64,000 nt of DNA, from assembly GCF_000730285.1 (NCBI RefSeq), contig NZ_CP007174.1:1054001-1118000 (forward strand), written 5' to 3'. The notes below the pieces were generated by a model. That model was given only the letters and a program-made list of their open reading frames with translations. It was not told where the DNA came from and searched no databases. This DNA comes from Candidatus Nitrososphaera evergladensis SR1 (lineage in GTDB: Archaea; Thermoproteota; Nitrososphaeria; Nitrososphaerales; Nitrososphaeraceae). This document shows positions 15,217 through 25,259 of the stretch, in pieces (positions within the stretch are counted from its first letter, which is position 1; the number at the start of each line of letters is the position of its first letter). Made by a program: the position numbers and the translations under genes.

Positions 15217-17967
15217 TTGGGCAAAAAAGAACTCGCCGCAATGTTTTCGCAAAACCCGGACCGCTACTACAAGGTCGCGCTGTTTGACAAGATAGGGTTC
15301 CAGCGCAGGCAGTGCAACCTCTGCGGCAAGCACTTTTGGACGCTGATAGACAGGCAGTCGTGCCCGGACCACGAAAATTACGGCTTTATCGGCAGGCCAC
15401 CGACCACCAAGCGCCTCGACTATGTCAACGCCTGGAAAGAGACAGAGAAGTTCTTTTCAAAAAACGGCCACGAGATAGTGAGGCGCTACCCTGTCGTGTG
15501 CAGGTGGCGCGACGACCTTTACTTTACGATAGCTTCAATCGTTGATTTTCAGCGCGTCATGAACAACCAGGTTGTGTTTGAGCTGCCGGCAAACCCGCTT
15601 GTGGTGCCGCAGATGTGCCTTCGCTTTAACGACATTGAAAACGTCGGGCTTTCAGGCCGCCATTACACGGGCTTTTGCATGATAGGCCAGACCTGCAACG
15701 CAGATGCGCCCGGCGGCTACTGGAAGGACCGCTGCATCGAGCTTGACTATGGGATGCTCACGCAGGGCCTTGGGATCAAGCCGGAAGAGATAACGTTTGT
15801 CGAGGACGTGTGGATGGGGGCCGGCGCTTTTGGCTACTCGCTTGAATACTTTGTCCGCGGCCTCGAGCTTGGCAACGCCGTCTTTACCGAGTTTGAGGGC
15901 GACGAGAACAACTATCGCGTCATGAAAAACAAGATAATAGACATGGGTGCCGGCCTTGAGCGCTTTTCGTGGGTGACCATGGGAACGCCCACAAGCTACG
16001 ACTGCTGCTTTGGGCCAGTCGTTGAAAAAATGCTGGACATGACAGGCACAGACCGCGATTCGGAATTCCTGTCGAGGTACTTTGGCGCAGTCGCATCAAA
16101 GCTTGAAACGACGGAGGGAAACGTCAGGGAGCTAAAAGCAATCCTTGCCCGCGAAATGGGCCTGTCATACGACCAGCTTGCCAAGATGGTCGCGCCGCAC
16201 GAGGCCGTGTACACGGTTGCAGACCATGTGCGCACGCTGCTCTTTGCGATATCCGACGGCGCGCTCCCGTCAAACGTGGGCGGAGGCTACAACCTGCGCG
16301 TTATCCTGAGAAGGGCGCTGTCAATCCTTGAGAGGCTCAACTGGCAAGGCGTCAAGCTTGAGGATGTCGCCGACATGCAGATAGACTATTTGCGGCAGAT
16401 GTATCCCGAGCTTGAGGAGCACAGGCAGGACGTGCGCACCATACTCGGGCTGGAATCTGGCCGCTACTCTGGCTCGCGGGAGCGCATGAACGGCATCGTG
16501 TCATCGCTAAAGGCCAAAAAGTCCGGCGAGCTTGCAGTCTCTGACCTTATCAGGCTGTACGAGTCAGACGGCATAACTCCGGACTACCTTGTAGAGCAGG
16601 GAGTCATCCCAAGCGTGCCGTCCACGTTCTACACGAAACTTGCGGAGCTGCACACAAGCGTCGCCGGTGGCGGGGCGGAAAAGGCCAAGCCTGTACGCGG
16701 CCTCGAAGGGCTGCCGGCCACGGAGCTTCTCTACTACAAGGACGAGTCTATACGCGAGTTTGACGCCAAGGTGCTCAAAATAGTCGACAACAAATTCGTT
16801 GTCCTGGACAGGACTGCGTTTTACCCACGCGGAGGCGGCCAAGAGCCGGACACCGGCGAGATCTCTGGCGCCAAGGTTGTCGAAGTGACCAAGCAGGCAG
16901 ACATTGTGGTCCACAGGATAGAGGATGGTGGCAAGCTGCAGGAAGGACAGGCCGTAAAAGGCATCGTGAACGGGCGCAGGCGCGACATGGTGACAAAACA
17001 CCACACCGCGACGCACGTCATAAACTCGTCTGCAAGGAACAACCTCGGCTCGTGGGTGTGGCAGAATTCTGCTTTCAAGGAGGAGAACTATGGCAGGCTC
17101 GACATCACGCACCACTCGGCGCTGTCAAAGGAGGAAGTGCAAAAGATAGAGCAGACTGCAAACATTGCAGTGCGCAAGAACCTGCCGGTGGACATCAAGT
17201 TCTATGACCGAGGAGACGCCGAGCAGAAATACAGTTTTCGTATCTACCAGGGAGGAGTGGTGCCGTCAAGCAACGTGCGCATCGTCAACATCGACAACTG
17301 GGACATCGAGGCGTGCGGCGGGACGCACGTGAGGCGCACGGGCGAAATAGGGATGATAAAGATCGTAAAATCTGAAAGAATCCAAGACGGCGTCGTGCGG
17401 CTGGAATTCGTGGCAGGCGAGGCTGCTGTCAACTACATGCAGAACCAGGACGCCCAGCTGTCGACCATAGCGCAGGCGCTTGGCTCAAGCAGGGAAAAGG
17501 TGCTTGAATCGTTTGCAAAGGCGATGGACGACGCCGAGTCGGCAAAGAAAAAGCTGCGCATAATGCTTCGCACGGTTGCAGAGACCATGGCAAGGAGCGT
17601 TTCAGAGAACGCGAAAAACCTAGGAGGCGGTGATGTCAAGCTGTACAGCGTGTACGACGAGGAGCTTGACGAGGATTATCACATCGCGGTGGGAGAGAAG
17701 GCAATAGAATTTGACCCGTCGCTTGTGTACGTGGCGCTGGTTGCAAAGGGCGCCGGGATGAGGGTAATCGTGTTTGCAGGAGAAAAGGCAAGAAAGTGCG
17801 CAAAGGCAGGCGGAATAGCCAAGCAGGTGTCGGCCAAGCTTGGAGGCTCTGGAGGCGGCGACGACCGCTTTGGCCAGGGAGGCGGCCGGCTGAAGGAAAA
17901 GATCAATGAAGCCCTCCTTTCCGCAGAAGAGATGATAGCAGCGGCGGCAGCAAAAAAGGCGTCGTGA
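15217..17967 (+). CDS. alaS: alanyl-tRNA synthetase (archaeal type)
   Basis: 916 aa. An archaeal N-terminal zinc-like section (CNLCGKHFWT, CPDH) precedes the class II catalytic core; the editing domain has HHTATHVI with HxxxH zinc residues (about 590) and CGGTHVRRTG (about 700). The C-terminal oligomerisation domain ends GGRLKEKINEALLSAEE. TTG at 15217 is taken as start; ATG at 15241 would remove eight residues. It charges tRNA-Ala and hydrolyses mischarged Ser/Gly. Followed 10 bases later by leuS, so an aminoacyl-tRNA synthetase operon. Confidence 0.96.
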   Translation: MGKKELAAMFSQNPDRYYKVALFDKIGFQRRQCNLCGKHFWTLIDRQSCPDHENYGFIGRPPTTKRLDYVNAWKETEKFFSKNGHEIVRRYPVVCRWRDDLYFTIASIVDFQRVMNNQVVFELPANPLVVPQMCLRFNDIENVGLSGRHYTGFCMIGQTCNADAPGGYWKDRCIELDYGMLTQGLGIKPEEITFVEDVWMGAGAFGYSLEYFVRGLELGNAVFTEFEGDENNYRVMKNKIIDMGAGLERFSWVTMGTPTSYDCCFGPVVEKMLDMTGTDRDSEFLSRYFGAVASKLETTEGNVRELKAILAREMGLSYDQLAKMVAPHEAVYTVADHVRTLLFAISDGALPSNVGGGYNLRVILRRALSILERLNWQGVKLEDVADMQIDYLRQMYPELEEHRQDVRTILGLESGRYSGSRERMNGIVSSLKAKKSGELAVSDLIRLYESDGITPDYLVEQGVIPSVPSTFYTKLAELHTSVAGGGAEKAKPVRGLEGLPATELLYYKDESIREFDAKVLKIVDNKFVVLDRTAFYPRGGGQEPDTGEISGAKVVEVTKQADIVVHRIEDGGKLQEGQAVKGIVNGRRRDMVTKHHTATHVINSSARNNLGSWVWQNSAFKEENYGRLDITHHSALSKEEVQKIEQTANIAVRKNLPVDIKFYDRGDAEQKYSFRIYQGGVVPSSNVRIVNIDNWDIEACGGTHVRRTGEIGMIKIVKSERIQDGVVRLEFVAGEAAVNYMQNQDAQLSTIAQALGSSREKVLESFAKAMDDAESAKKKLRIMLRTVAETMARSVSENAKNLGGGDVKLYSVYDEELDEDYHIAVGEKAIEFDPSLVYVALVAKGAGMRVIVFAGEKARKCAKAGGIAKQVSAKLGGSGGGDDRFGQGGGRLKEKINEALLSAEEMIAAAAAKKAS

Positions 17968-17977
17968 TGATGTCCCA

Positions 17978-20878
17978 ATGAGTAGCAATAACATTGACTG
18001 GCGGGAAATAGAGGAAAAATGGATCAAAAGATGGGACGAGCAAAAACTCTTCCAGGCCGACCCCGAGCCTTCTAGAAAAAAATACTTTGTCACCGTTGCC
18101 TACCCTTACCCCAACTCGCCCCAGCACATTGGGCACGGCCGCACGTACACGCTTGCCGACGCGCACGCCCGGTACATGCGCATGAAAGGCTACAACGTGC
18201 TCTTTCCAATGGGCTTTCACTACACTGGGACCCCAATCCTTGGCATGTCGCGCAGGGTAGCGGCAGGCGACAAGGACCTTCTTGACACCTTCCACAACAT
18301 CTACAAACTAACCGACGATGTCATCGCCACGTTTGTCGAGCCCGTAAAGATAGCAAGCTACTTCCACAACGAGATCAAGCAGGGCATGAAGGAGATGGGC
18401 TACTCGATGGACTGGCGCCGGGAATTTACCACCATCGACAGGATATATTCCAAGTTTATCTCGTGGCAATTTCGGACGCTTCAAAAGAAAGGGCTGATAG
18501 TGCAGGGATCGCACCCGGTGGGCTGGTGCCCCAACGACCAGAACCCTGTGAGCCAGCACGACACGATGGGCGACGTCGAGCCGGATTTCACGGAATATGT
18601 CTTGGTAAAATTTGTCGCGCAAAATGATGGACTTGTCGTGCCTGCCGCAACGCTTCGGCCAGAGACATTATTTGGCGTCACCAACATGTGGGTCGACCCA
18701 GAGGTTGAATATGTGGAAGCAAGGGTTGATGGCGAGCGCTGGATAGTAAGCAAGGAGGCTGCACGCAAGCTGGAATTTCTCAACCACGCCATAGAGATAA
18801 TCAAGACGATCAAGGGAAGCGAGATGGTCGGCTGGCAGCTGACAAACCCGCTCAACGGCGCCAAGGTGCCAATGTACCCTGCGTCGTTTGTGGAAGCTGA
18901 CAGCGGGACAGGGATAGTGATGTCAGTTCCGGCACACGCGCCGTACGACTACCAAGCCCTTGCAGACCTGAAAAACGATGCGGCGATGCGGCAAAAATAC
19001 GACATCGCTACAGTCGCCGAGCCGGTAAAGATAATCGAGTCAGAGGGCTACTCTGGAATTCCAGCAGCCGAAGCGATAGCCAATGTCCCGGCAAACAGCA
19101 GTGACAGACTAGAAAAGGCGACAAGCGACCTTTACTCACACGAGTTCTACAAGGGCAGGATGATGCAAAACACCGGCAAGTACGCCGGCAAGCCGGTGTC
19201 AGCGGCAAAGGAGGAGCTAAAGGCCGAGATTGCTTCTTCCGGCCTGACATCCGTAATGTACGAGCTCACAAACAAGCCCGTGATATGCAGGTGCGGCACT
19301 GAATGCGTCGTCAAGCTGCTAAACGACCAGTGGTTTCTCAATTACGCAGACAAGGAGTGGAAGGCCCTTGCGCACGAGTGCATCCAGAAGATGGACATTG
19401 TTCCTGCAGACATACGGCAGGAATTTGACTATGTCGTCGACTGGCTGCGCGAAAGGGCGTGCGCAAGAAAGTCGGGCCTTGGCACGAAACTTCCGTGGGA
19501 TCCAGAGTGGATAATTGAAAGCCTGTCTGACTCTGTGATCTACATGGCCTATTACACGATTGCCAAGTACGTCAACGACAAGACGATACCAGATACTGAA
19601 ACAATCTCTGACTCTTTCTTTGACTATGTGCTCTTTGGGCAGGGCGACGCAAAAGCAGTCGCAAAAGAATCAGGAGTGCCTGCAATAGAAAAGATACGCG
19701 CAGAATTCCAGTACTTTTATCCTGTCGACTCGCGCCATTCCGGACGTGACCTCGTACCAAACCACCTGTCGTTTTTCATATTCAACCACGTGGCCATCTT
19801 TGACAGAAGCAACTGGCCCCGGCAAATCGTCGTCAACGGCTCGGTGCTCATGGAAGGAAAAAAGATGAGCAAGTCGCTTGGCAACATCATCCCGTTGCGA
19901 GCCGCCATACGGGAGCACGGGGCTGACACCATACGCCTTGCGATGCTTGTCTCTGCAGAGATACTGCAGGACGCCGACTTTTCCTTTGACACTGCGAGGG
20001 GGATAAAATCCAAGCTTGCAGGCGTCTTTGAGATGGCAGAGAAGGTGAAAAACGCCAAGCAGGCGCCGGCCGAGCAAGTCGAGGACAGGTGGCTTGCAAG
20101 CAGGCTTGTACGCACTGCTCTGCAGACGGCCGAGTCAATGGACAGGCTGCGCGTACGAGAAGCGATACACCACATACTCTACACGCTAGAGCAGGACTTG
20201 CAGTGGTACGACAGGCGAGCGCGAGCAAAGGGGCGTGAAAACTCGCCGGCAGTCGTGTCTGCATTAAGAGAGTACGTCAAGGCGCAGGTGCAGATGCTTG
20301 CGCCCTTTGCGCCGTTTACCGCGGAGGAGGTGTGGGAGCGCCTTGGCAGCAAGGAAACAATAACTGCAGCAGGATGGCCGTCAACCGACGAAAGCAAGCT
20401 CGACATCTTGGCAGAGGAATCTGAATTTCTGGCGCAGAGCCTGATTGCCGACATTGCCAACATTGTCAAGGTGACAAAAATCGCGCCCAAAAAGATTGTA
20501 GTGTACACGGGCGCCGGCTGGAAAAACAATGCCTACAAGACCGTGCTTGAAAACATTGCAGCCGGCAGGACAAACTTTGGCGACATGATGAAGCAGCTGA
20601 TCGCAAACCCTGAAACTTCCAGGATAAAGTCGGACCCGAACCTCGTCAAAAAGATGCAGGACGACATACTTTCAACGCCACTTGAGGCACGCAGCAGGCG
20701 TACTGCACTGACAGACTTTGACGAAGCCTCTGCAATCAAGGACGCTGCTGGGCTGATTGCCAAGGAATTCGACGGCGCAGAAGTGCTCGTCTACTCTGAA
20801 GATGACCATTCAAAATACGACCCAAAGGGAAAGGCCAAGTTCGCAAGGTCGTTCAAGCCGGCTGTCTACATGGAATAA
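17978..20878 (+). CDS. leuS: leucyl-tRNA synthetase (archaeal type)
   Basis: 966 aa class I synthetase. HIGH motif in PQHIGHGRTYTLADAHAR (about residue 50), CP1 editing insertion (residues about 200-450, with TLRPETLFGVTNMWVDP), KMSKS in GKKMSKSLGNIIPL (about 631), and the anticodon-binding and C-terminal domains of the archaeal/eukaryal form. The ATG overlaps no other gene and lies 10 bases after alaS, so co-transcription is likely. Confidence 0.97.
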   Translation: MSSNNIDWREIEEKWIKRWDEQKLFQADPEPSRKKYFVTVAYPYPNSPQHIGHGRTYTLADAHARYMRMKGYNVLFPMGFHYTGTPILGMSRRVAAGDKDLLDTFHNIYKLTDDVIATFVEPVKIASYFHNEIKQGMKEMGYSMDWRREFTTIDRIYSKFISWQFRTLQKKGLIVQGSHPVGWCPNDQNPVSQHDTMGDVEPDFTEYVLVKFVAQNDGLVVPAATLRPETLFGVTNMWVDPEVEYVEARVDGERWIVSKEAARKLEFLNHAIEIIKTIKGSEMVGWQLTNPLNGAKVPMYPASFVEADSGTGIVMSVPAHAPYDYQALADLKNDAAMRQKYDIATVAEPVKIIESEGYSGIPAAEAIANVPANSSDRLEKATSDLYSHEFYKGRMMQNTGKYAGKPVSAAKEELKAEIASSGLTSVMYELTNKPVICRCGTECVVKLLNDQWFLNYADKEWKALAHECIQKMDIVPADIRQEFDYVVDWLRERACARKSGLGTKLPWDPEWIIESLSDSVIYMAYYTIAKYVNDKTIPDTETISDSFFDYVLFGQGDAKAVAKESGVPAIEKIRAEFQYFYPVDSRHSGRDLVPNHLSFFIFNHVAIFDRSNWPRQIVVNGSVLMEGKKMSKSLGNIIPLRAAIREHGADTIRLAMLVSAEILQDADFSFDTARGIKSKLAGVFEMAEKVKNAKQAPAEQVEDRWLASRLVRTALQTAESMDRLRVREAIHHILYTLEQDLQWYDRRARAKGRENSPAVVSALREYVKAQVQMLAPFAPFTAEEVWERLGSKETITAAGWPSTDESKLDILAEESEFLAQSLIADIANIVKVTKIAPKKIVVYTGAGWKNNAYKTVLENIAAGRTNFGDMMKQLIANPETSRIKSDPNLVKKMQDDILSTPLEARSRRTALTDFDEASAIKDAAGLIAKEFDGAEVLVYSEDDHSKYDPKGKAKFARSFKPAVYME

Positions 20879-20914
20879 AAAGAAGTGGTCGTTTTATTGT
20901 TACGACGACCATCT

Positions 20915-21835
20915 TTAATTGCTGCTGCCGTTGTTGTATATAGCCGCGAATTTCTGCGCAAACTGCTCAAATGACGTCGGGGTGGTGTTTTCGCTCGTTC
21001 TCTTTTCTAAAGGAATGCCTGTCCCTTCATTCATGCGCCGATATAATCCAGTCAGCGTTCTTGCTACGTCGAGAGGTATTCCTGCCTGTACCAGAGTTTT
21101 TATGTGTTCATCATAAGGAACTTGCACGTACCTCACGTCCTTGTTTATCGCCCTGCCGATTATCTTTGCAGCTTCTGCCATGGAAACGTCCCTCTGTCCA
21201 AGCAAGGTTTTCGCGGATTTGCCGCTAAAATTCAAATCAAGCAGCAGCCTTGCCGCCTCTGACGCGATATCCTGCGTCGCAATCATTGGAATGGCAATGT
21301 CGGGCTTGATGGGATACGCGATGACTCCTGCCTTCTTGATGGCATTGATGGAGGCAAGGAAATTTTCCATGAACATAGGTGGGCGCAGGTGGACGACATT
21401 GATGGCATCTGGGAGCCTGTTTAACCGCTGCTCCTGCTCGTACATCCTGCCCTGGAATCCTTGTTCGTCTTTGTTCGCTGCCATGCTGCTCAGGTTGACA
21501 ACGTATGGAACGTGCGCCTCTGCAATGGCCCCTGCAAGGGCTTCTCCGACTTTGTCAATATAAGAGGTCCGATCCACTGCCGCCATATTGGGTGGGATCA
21601 TCGAATAAACGGCCCGCGCGCCGGTAAACGCTTTGGTTAGCGCGGGTTTATCCTCGATCGAGGCTATGAACGGTTCTGCCCCCTTGTCAACCAGAGCCTT
21701 GAGATGATCCGCGTTCCTGCTAATCGCCCTTACATTCTTGCCTGACGCCAGCAGCTGTTCGGCAACTATTCTGCCGGTGTTGCCTGACGCTCCGACGACT
21801 GCGTACGTCGTCCCGTTGTCCTTGTTGTTTGCCAT
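20915..21835 (-). CDS. NmrA-like NAD(P)-binding oxidoreductase
   Basis: 306 aa atypical short-chain dehydrogenase. N-terminal Rossmann motif AVVGASGNTGRIVAEQL, then AISRNADH binding the nucleotide ribose and YSMIPPNMAA. The catalytic YxxxK is not obvious, as in NmrA/HSCARG and quinone-oxidoreductase-2 relatives, so it may be a redox sensor or act on quinones or small ketones. Divergent from the Lrp-type regulator at 21934 with about 100 bases between, suggesting regulation by it. Confidence 0.85.
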   Translation of the reverse strand: MANNKDNGTTYAVVGASGNTGRIVAEQLLASGKNVRAISRNADHLKALVDKGAEPFIASIEDKPALTKAFTGARAVYSMIPPNMAAVDRTSYIDKVGEALAGAIAEAHVPYVVNLSSMAANKDEQGFQGRMYEQEQRLNRLPDAINVVHLRPPMFMENFLASINAIKKAGVIAYPIKPDIAIPMIATQDIASEAARLLLDLNFSGKSAKTLLGQRDVSMAEAAKIIGRAINKDVRYVQVPYDEHIKTLVQAGIPLDVARTLTGLYRRMNEGTGIPLEKRTSENTTPTSFEQFAQKFAAIYNNGSSN

Positions 21836-21900
21836 GCGGCGGATATGGCGTTAAAATTAATAAATCCGGGTCAAGTGAAACTGACCAAAACAGAAATCAG

Positions 21901-21908
21901 GATATATT
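21901..21908 (+). promoter_or_regulatory. TATA box of the double-HTH Lrp gene
   Basis: GATATATTAA lies 26-33 bases before the ATG at 21934, indicating a leaderless transcript and supporting that start over the longer frame from 21829. Confidence 0.6.
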
Positions 21909-21933
21909 AATTGCCATTACGTACCAAATTTCA

Positions 21934-22854
21934 ATGGCAAAAGCTCCCACATTCGACAAAACAGACATCGACATAATCCGCATGTTGCTCCGGGACTGCA
22001 GGGTGTCGTACAGGAGCATCGGATCTTCGGTCGGATTGAGCAAAAATGCTGCAAAGACGCGGGTCGACAAGATGGTTTCAACCGGCGTCATCAGCGCGTT
22101 TGTAATGTCCGTAAACCCCGCGGTCTTTGGATACCACAAAATCTGCCACCTGATAATCAGGGACAGCAAGACCATGGAAGAAACCTTGAACCGCCTCCGG
22201 CTGCTGGGGGAGCCGCTGACCAAGCTGGACTGCGTCGGCGGGATTTCTCTGATCATCGTTGCCATAAAGGAGCGGGAAGAGGAAAGAATCTCCCTGCTCG
22301 CTGGCGCACTAAAACCGGCCATTGTCAAAAGCTGCATCGTGGGGCAATACCCTCCGGTAAGGCAGGAACTGCGGGAAACGGACTTTAAGATACTGAAATG
22401 CTTGATGGCCAGCCCAAGGATGGGAGTATCCGAGATAGCCAAGAGGGTCTCAATCAGCTCCAAGACTGTGAGCAGCAGGCTTTTAAAAATGAAGGAGAAC
22501 AGGATACTGGACTTTCGCATCTACACCGATCCGACAAAGATGCAAGGGTATGTCAGGTTCGGGATGGTCATCCGGCTGGAGGGGAAAAACAGCCAAAAAA
22601 CCAGCAGGCAGATTCACGAAGAGCTGGAGAAGAATTTTGTCATGGCCTTTCCGATGGTGATCCAGCAGGACGTGGTGACCTGGCAGCTCATCGCCCGGAG
22701 CATGTTCGACATTGATCCTGCATTGAAAAGGATCGAATTGCTGGACGGGGTTAAAGGTGTAGAGGTGTTCATACCTTTCAGGGCGGATACGTATCAGGAC
22801 TGGATGCTGAAGGAAATTGACAGCAGGATAAAACACGCAAAGGGCGCTCTTTGA
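21934..22854 (+). CDS. double-HTH Lrp/AsnC-type transcription regulator
   Basis: 306 aa. Two Lrp-like HTH modules: residues 8-60 (FDKTDIDIIRMLLRDCRVSY; SSVGLSKNAAKTRVDKM) and about 155-210 (ETDFKILKCLMASPRMGVSE; RVSISSKTVSSRLLKM), each followed by a ferredoxin-like sensor segment. Tandem HTH-RAM duplications are a known thaumarchaeal variation of the Lrp family. Divergent from the NmrA-like gene, a likely target. Effector unknown. Confidence 0.8.
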   Translation: MAKAPTFDKTDIDIIRMLLRDCRVSYRSIGSSVGLSKNAAKTRVDKMVSTGVISAFVMSVNPAVFGYHKICHLIIRDSKTMEETLNRLRLLGEPLTKLDCVGGISLIIVAIKEREEERISLLAGALKPAIVKSCIVGQYPPVRQELRETDFKILKCLMASPRMGVSEIAKRVSISSKTVSSRLLKMKENRILDFRIYTDPTKMQGYVRFGMVIRLEGKNSQKTSRQIHEELEKNFVMAFPMVIQQDVVTWQLIARSMFDIDPALKRIELLDGVKGVEVFIPFRADTYQDWMLKEIDSRIKHAKGAL

Positions 22855-22889
22855 CACAAGAAGGAGCACACGAGTCTTCAGTACATCTG

Positions 22890-23084
22890 TCATCTGGCCC
22901 TTCTCTTTGCCCTTATCGACGAGCCCAGGTACAGCACAAAGCCGCCGGCGACCATGCCAAGCCCGTACAGCGAGACTGCGCCCCTGTCATAGTACGTGCC
23001 TAGGCCGACTATCAGCGCGCCTACTATCAAGAGGGCGATTCCTGCACGGGCGGCGCCGGGCATCTGGATTTTCGGCTTTGACAA
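22890..23084 (-). CDS. small two-span membrane protein
   Basis: 64 aa: helices at 13-31 (RAGIALLIVGALIVGLGTYY) and 37-54 (SLYGLGMVAGGFVLYLGS) with a short outward loop and a basic C terminus RAKRRAR. Not recognised. Divergent from the flavoprotein at 23194 across a short promoter region. Confidence 0.65.
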   Translation of the reverse strand: MSKPKIQMPGAARAGIALLIVGALIVGLGTYYDRGAVSLYGLGMVAGGFVLYLGSSIRAKRRAR

Positions 23085-23193
23085 TATATCTCTGCGCCTC
23101 TATTGCTGCAGGTCCGCTAGATAATCCATTTGGTCTTTTGCCCTGCCAATGTTTTTATTGCTTCCCTAGCCATCCAGCACACGTAAAGATAAC

Positions 23194-24216
23194 ATGAAGG
23201 TCGCAGTCGTGGGCATCGGCGTGGCCGGCGCGTACCTGATGAACCGGCTTTCTGACATGCGCGACGTGCGCGTGACGGGCTTTGAGCGTATGCCGGAGGA
23301 CCAGCACGACGCCGTGTGCGCGTGGGCAACGTGCGAAAACGTCATGTCCGGCCTTGCGAAAAACTGCGGCCTCAACTTTGACGACTATGTTCTGCATCAG
23401 GGCAGGCACATGAAGGTCGACCTGAATTCTGACGACTATGTCGATTTAAAGCTGAAAGGGATGGTCAGCTATGACAAACTAAAACTGATCCAGGACATGA
23501 TAAAGGGGACTGAAATAAAATTCGGCCGCGCGCCAAGGAAAGAGGAACTGGAGCCGGATTTCGACCTCATAATCGACGCGACCGGCTTTCACAGGAACTA
23601 TCTGCCGCGCCTTGAAAACGAGCTGTGGATCCCGTGCGTGCAGTACAAGGTGCGCTACAAGCCGGGACGCGAGCCCTTTGACGATTTCTACCTGAAGGCG
23701 TTTCCGTCGATGACTGGCTATTTCTGGTATTTCCCGCTTGGAAACGGCTATGCCCATATTGGCGCCGGCGACTTTGCCAAGGCGCACAACCCGCTTGTAC
23801 AAGAGTTTCTGAAAAAACACGAATGCGAAACCATCAAAAAAGTGGGAAGGCCGGTGCGCATCAGCCCTCCTGCAAACTGCGAGCCCTTCACCGACGGCCG
23901 CAAGTGCGTGGGCGTGGGCGAGTCCATAGGCACGGTGTTTGCGCTCCTTGGCGAGGGCATAATCCCATCGACTTGGTGCGCCGACCTGTTTGTACAGAAC
24001 ATGGACGACCTGCAGGCGTACCGCGACGCGGTAATGAAAAAGTTTCAGGTGTATTCGCTCATCTTCAAGTTCGTGCAGCTAAAGATACAGGGCAAGTTCA
24101 ACATGGTGAGGCACGCAGGGGACATGCTAAAGATCTACAGGCACATGAAGGGCGAGGAAGACAGGTACGGCATGGCGGTCAGGATGGCCGACATGCTCAA
24201 GGTCTCGCAGGTCTAG
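23194..24216 (+). CDS. geranylgeranyl reductase-like FAD-dependent oxidoreductase
   Basis: 340 aa flavoprotein. The FAD-binding GxGxxG is at the N terminus (VAVVGIGVAGAYLMNRL), the second FAD motif is LIIDATGFHRNYLP (about 128), and YFWYFPLGNGYAHIGAGD (about 178) with CVGVGESIGTVFALLGEGI (about 240) match the geranylgeranyl reductase family. Such enzymes saturate archaeal lipid or quinone isoprenoid chains at the membrane. Shorter than the typical 390-400 aa GGR, so the exact substrate is open. Confidence 0.82.
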   Translation: MKVAVVGIGVAGAYLMNRLSDMRDVRVTGFERMPEDQHDAVCAWATCENVMSGLAKNCGLNFDDYVLHQGRHMKVDLNSDDYVDLKLKGMVSYDKLKLIQDMIKGTEIKFGRAPRKEELEPDFDLIIDATGFHRNYLPRLENELWIPCVQYKVRYKPGREPFDDFYLKAFPSMTGYFWYFPLGNGYAHIGAGDFAKAHNPLVQEFLKKHECETIKKVGRPVRISPPANCEPFTDGRKCVGVGESIGTVFALLGEGIIPSTWCADLFVQNMDDLQAYRDAVMKKFQVYSLIFKFVQLKIQGKFNMVRHAGDMLKIYRHMKGEEDRYGMAVRMADMLKVSQV

Positions 24217-24286
24217 AGAAGAAGAAAAAACGTCATCATGGTTATTGCCTTGCACTTTTTACCTACATCTTGCCAGCTGCTGGCGG

Positions 24287-24309
24287 CATCATCATCATCA
24301 TCATCATCT
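24287..24309 (+). repeat. CAT trinucleotide tract
   Basis: About seven consecutive CAT/ATC units in the space between the convergent genes ending at 24216 and 24304. Probably a slippage tract with no coding role. Confidence 0.6.
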
Positions 24310-24687
24310 TTTTGCTTCCCACAGTGCGAAAATGTTGTTTTCCGTGTCCATGCAAATTGCAAGCCAGCCTAGGCCGGGGACTTCTGTCTTTGGAACCATC
24401 ACCTTGCCTCCAAGCCTTTCGACCTTTTTCGAGTATTCTATCGCAGAGTCGACGCCGATATAGTTCGTGATCGAATGTTTCGGGTACATCCTGTTCATTA
24501 TGCCTCCGCTTATAGGCTGCTGTCCTTCATTTTCATCGCCGGTCCTAAACGTCCAGTATTCTATAGGGCCGCCTTCCATGGAGGCACCCTGCGTTCTTTC
24601 CGCCTTCCATCCAAACAGGCCGTCGTAGAATTTCTTTGCGCGCTCTATGTTGTCGGCAGGTATTTCAAAGTGAACTATTGAAGCCAT
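24304..24687 (-). CDS. VOC-family (glyoxalase-like) protein
   Basis: 127 aa from MASIVHFEIPADNIERAKKF. Two beta-alpha-beta-beta-beta modules of the vicinal-oxygen-chelate fold: the first with HFEIP and FYDGLFGWKAE, the second with NYIGVDSAIEYSKKVERLGG ending NIFALWEAKR. His and Glu at the expected metal positions are present in part. Subfamilies include glyoxalase I and resistance proteins; substrate not known. Possible two-gene unit with 24715-25119. Confidence 0.85.
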   Translation of the reverse strand: MASIVHFEIPADNIERAKKFYDGLFGWKAERTQGASMEGGPIEYWTFRTGDENEGQQPISGGIMNRMYPKHSITNYIGVDSAIEYSKKVERLGGKVMVPKTEVPGLGWLAICMDTENNIFALWEAKR

Positions 24688-24714
24688 TTGCAACTCTCGC
24701 CTCTCCTTGTGTTC

Positions 24715-25119
24715 TCACACTATGCGGCTGAACCCGCCGGTAACGAGGCTCTGCCCTTGCGCGATTTCGCCGTAGAACTCTTTGACAACCTTGTTGATGC
24801 TCTCGTCCTTTATCACGTTGGAAAGAACCTTGTCCGCGTGATCCCTGTCTCTAAAGAACTGCTGCAGGACCCAGAGATCCTCGCCTTCATCGGCAGCAGA
24901 AAGAATGTTGGCAATGCTTTTGCAGCCAGTGGGAACGTCGCGGGTGCCAAGCAAGAACGTCTCTGAGCGCAGCATCCCATGCTTTCTCCAAATCTGGTCG
25001 TTTTGCCTGCCGACCTGTACTACTGCGTCGCGGTTCTTTTTCGGCGCCCGCCAAAAGGTAAGCGCGACATAACTTCCAATCTCTATTTCTCTTGCAGGTT
25101 CGGTTGTGCTGTTATTCAT
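24715..25119 (-). CDS. hypothetical protein, possible dimeric alpha-beta barrel
   Basis: 134 aa from MNNSTTEPAREIEIGSYVAL. A strand-helix pattern IGSYVALTFWRAPKKNRDAV, then GEDLWVLQQFFRDRDHADKV, resembles the DUF1428/ABM dimeric alpha-beta barrel in layout (helix followed by a repeated strand with RDRDH). It lies just upstream of the VOC gene on the same strand, so the two may be co-transcribed. No catalytic residue set is identified. Confidence 0.6.
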   Translation of the reverse strand: MNNSTTEPAREIEIGSYVALTFWRAPKKNRDAVVQVGRQNDQIWRKHGMLRSETFLLGTRDVPTGCKSIANILSAADEGEDLWVLQQFFRDRDHADKVLSNVIKDESINKVVKEFYGEIAQGQSLVTGGFSRIV

Positions 25120-25259
25120 GCGTGCACTATTGCACGTAACATAAAAGGCATTGCTCCCCAAGGGGAGGTGCTTGTCAACTAGAGAGAAAGAATCGTGCGT
25201 TTTGACATCGGATAATCTAAAGCTTTAAAAATCGTGCCGGGGCAGTGAGTTTGAGACAT

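Noticed and set aside
24287-24309. CAT repeat as a CRISPR or regulatory repeat
   Set aside because: Simple trinucleotide tract without spacers or conserved length.
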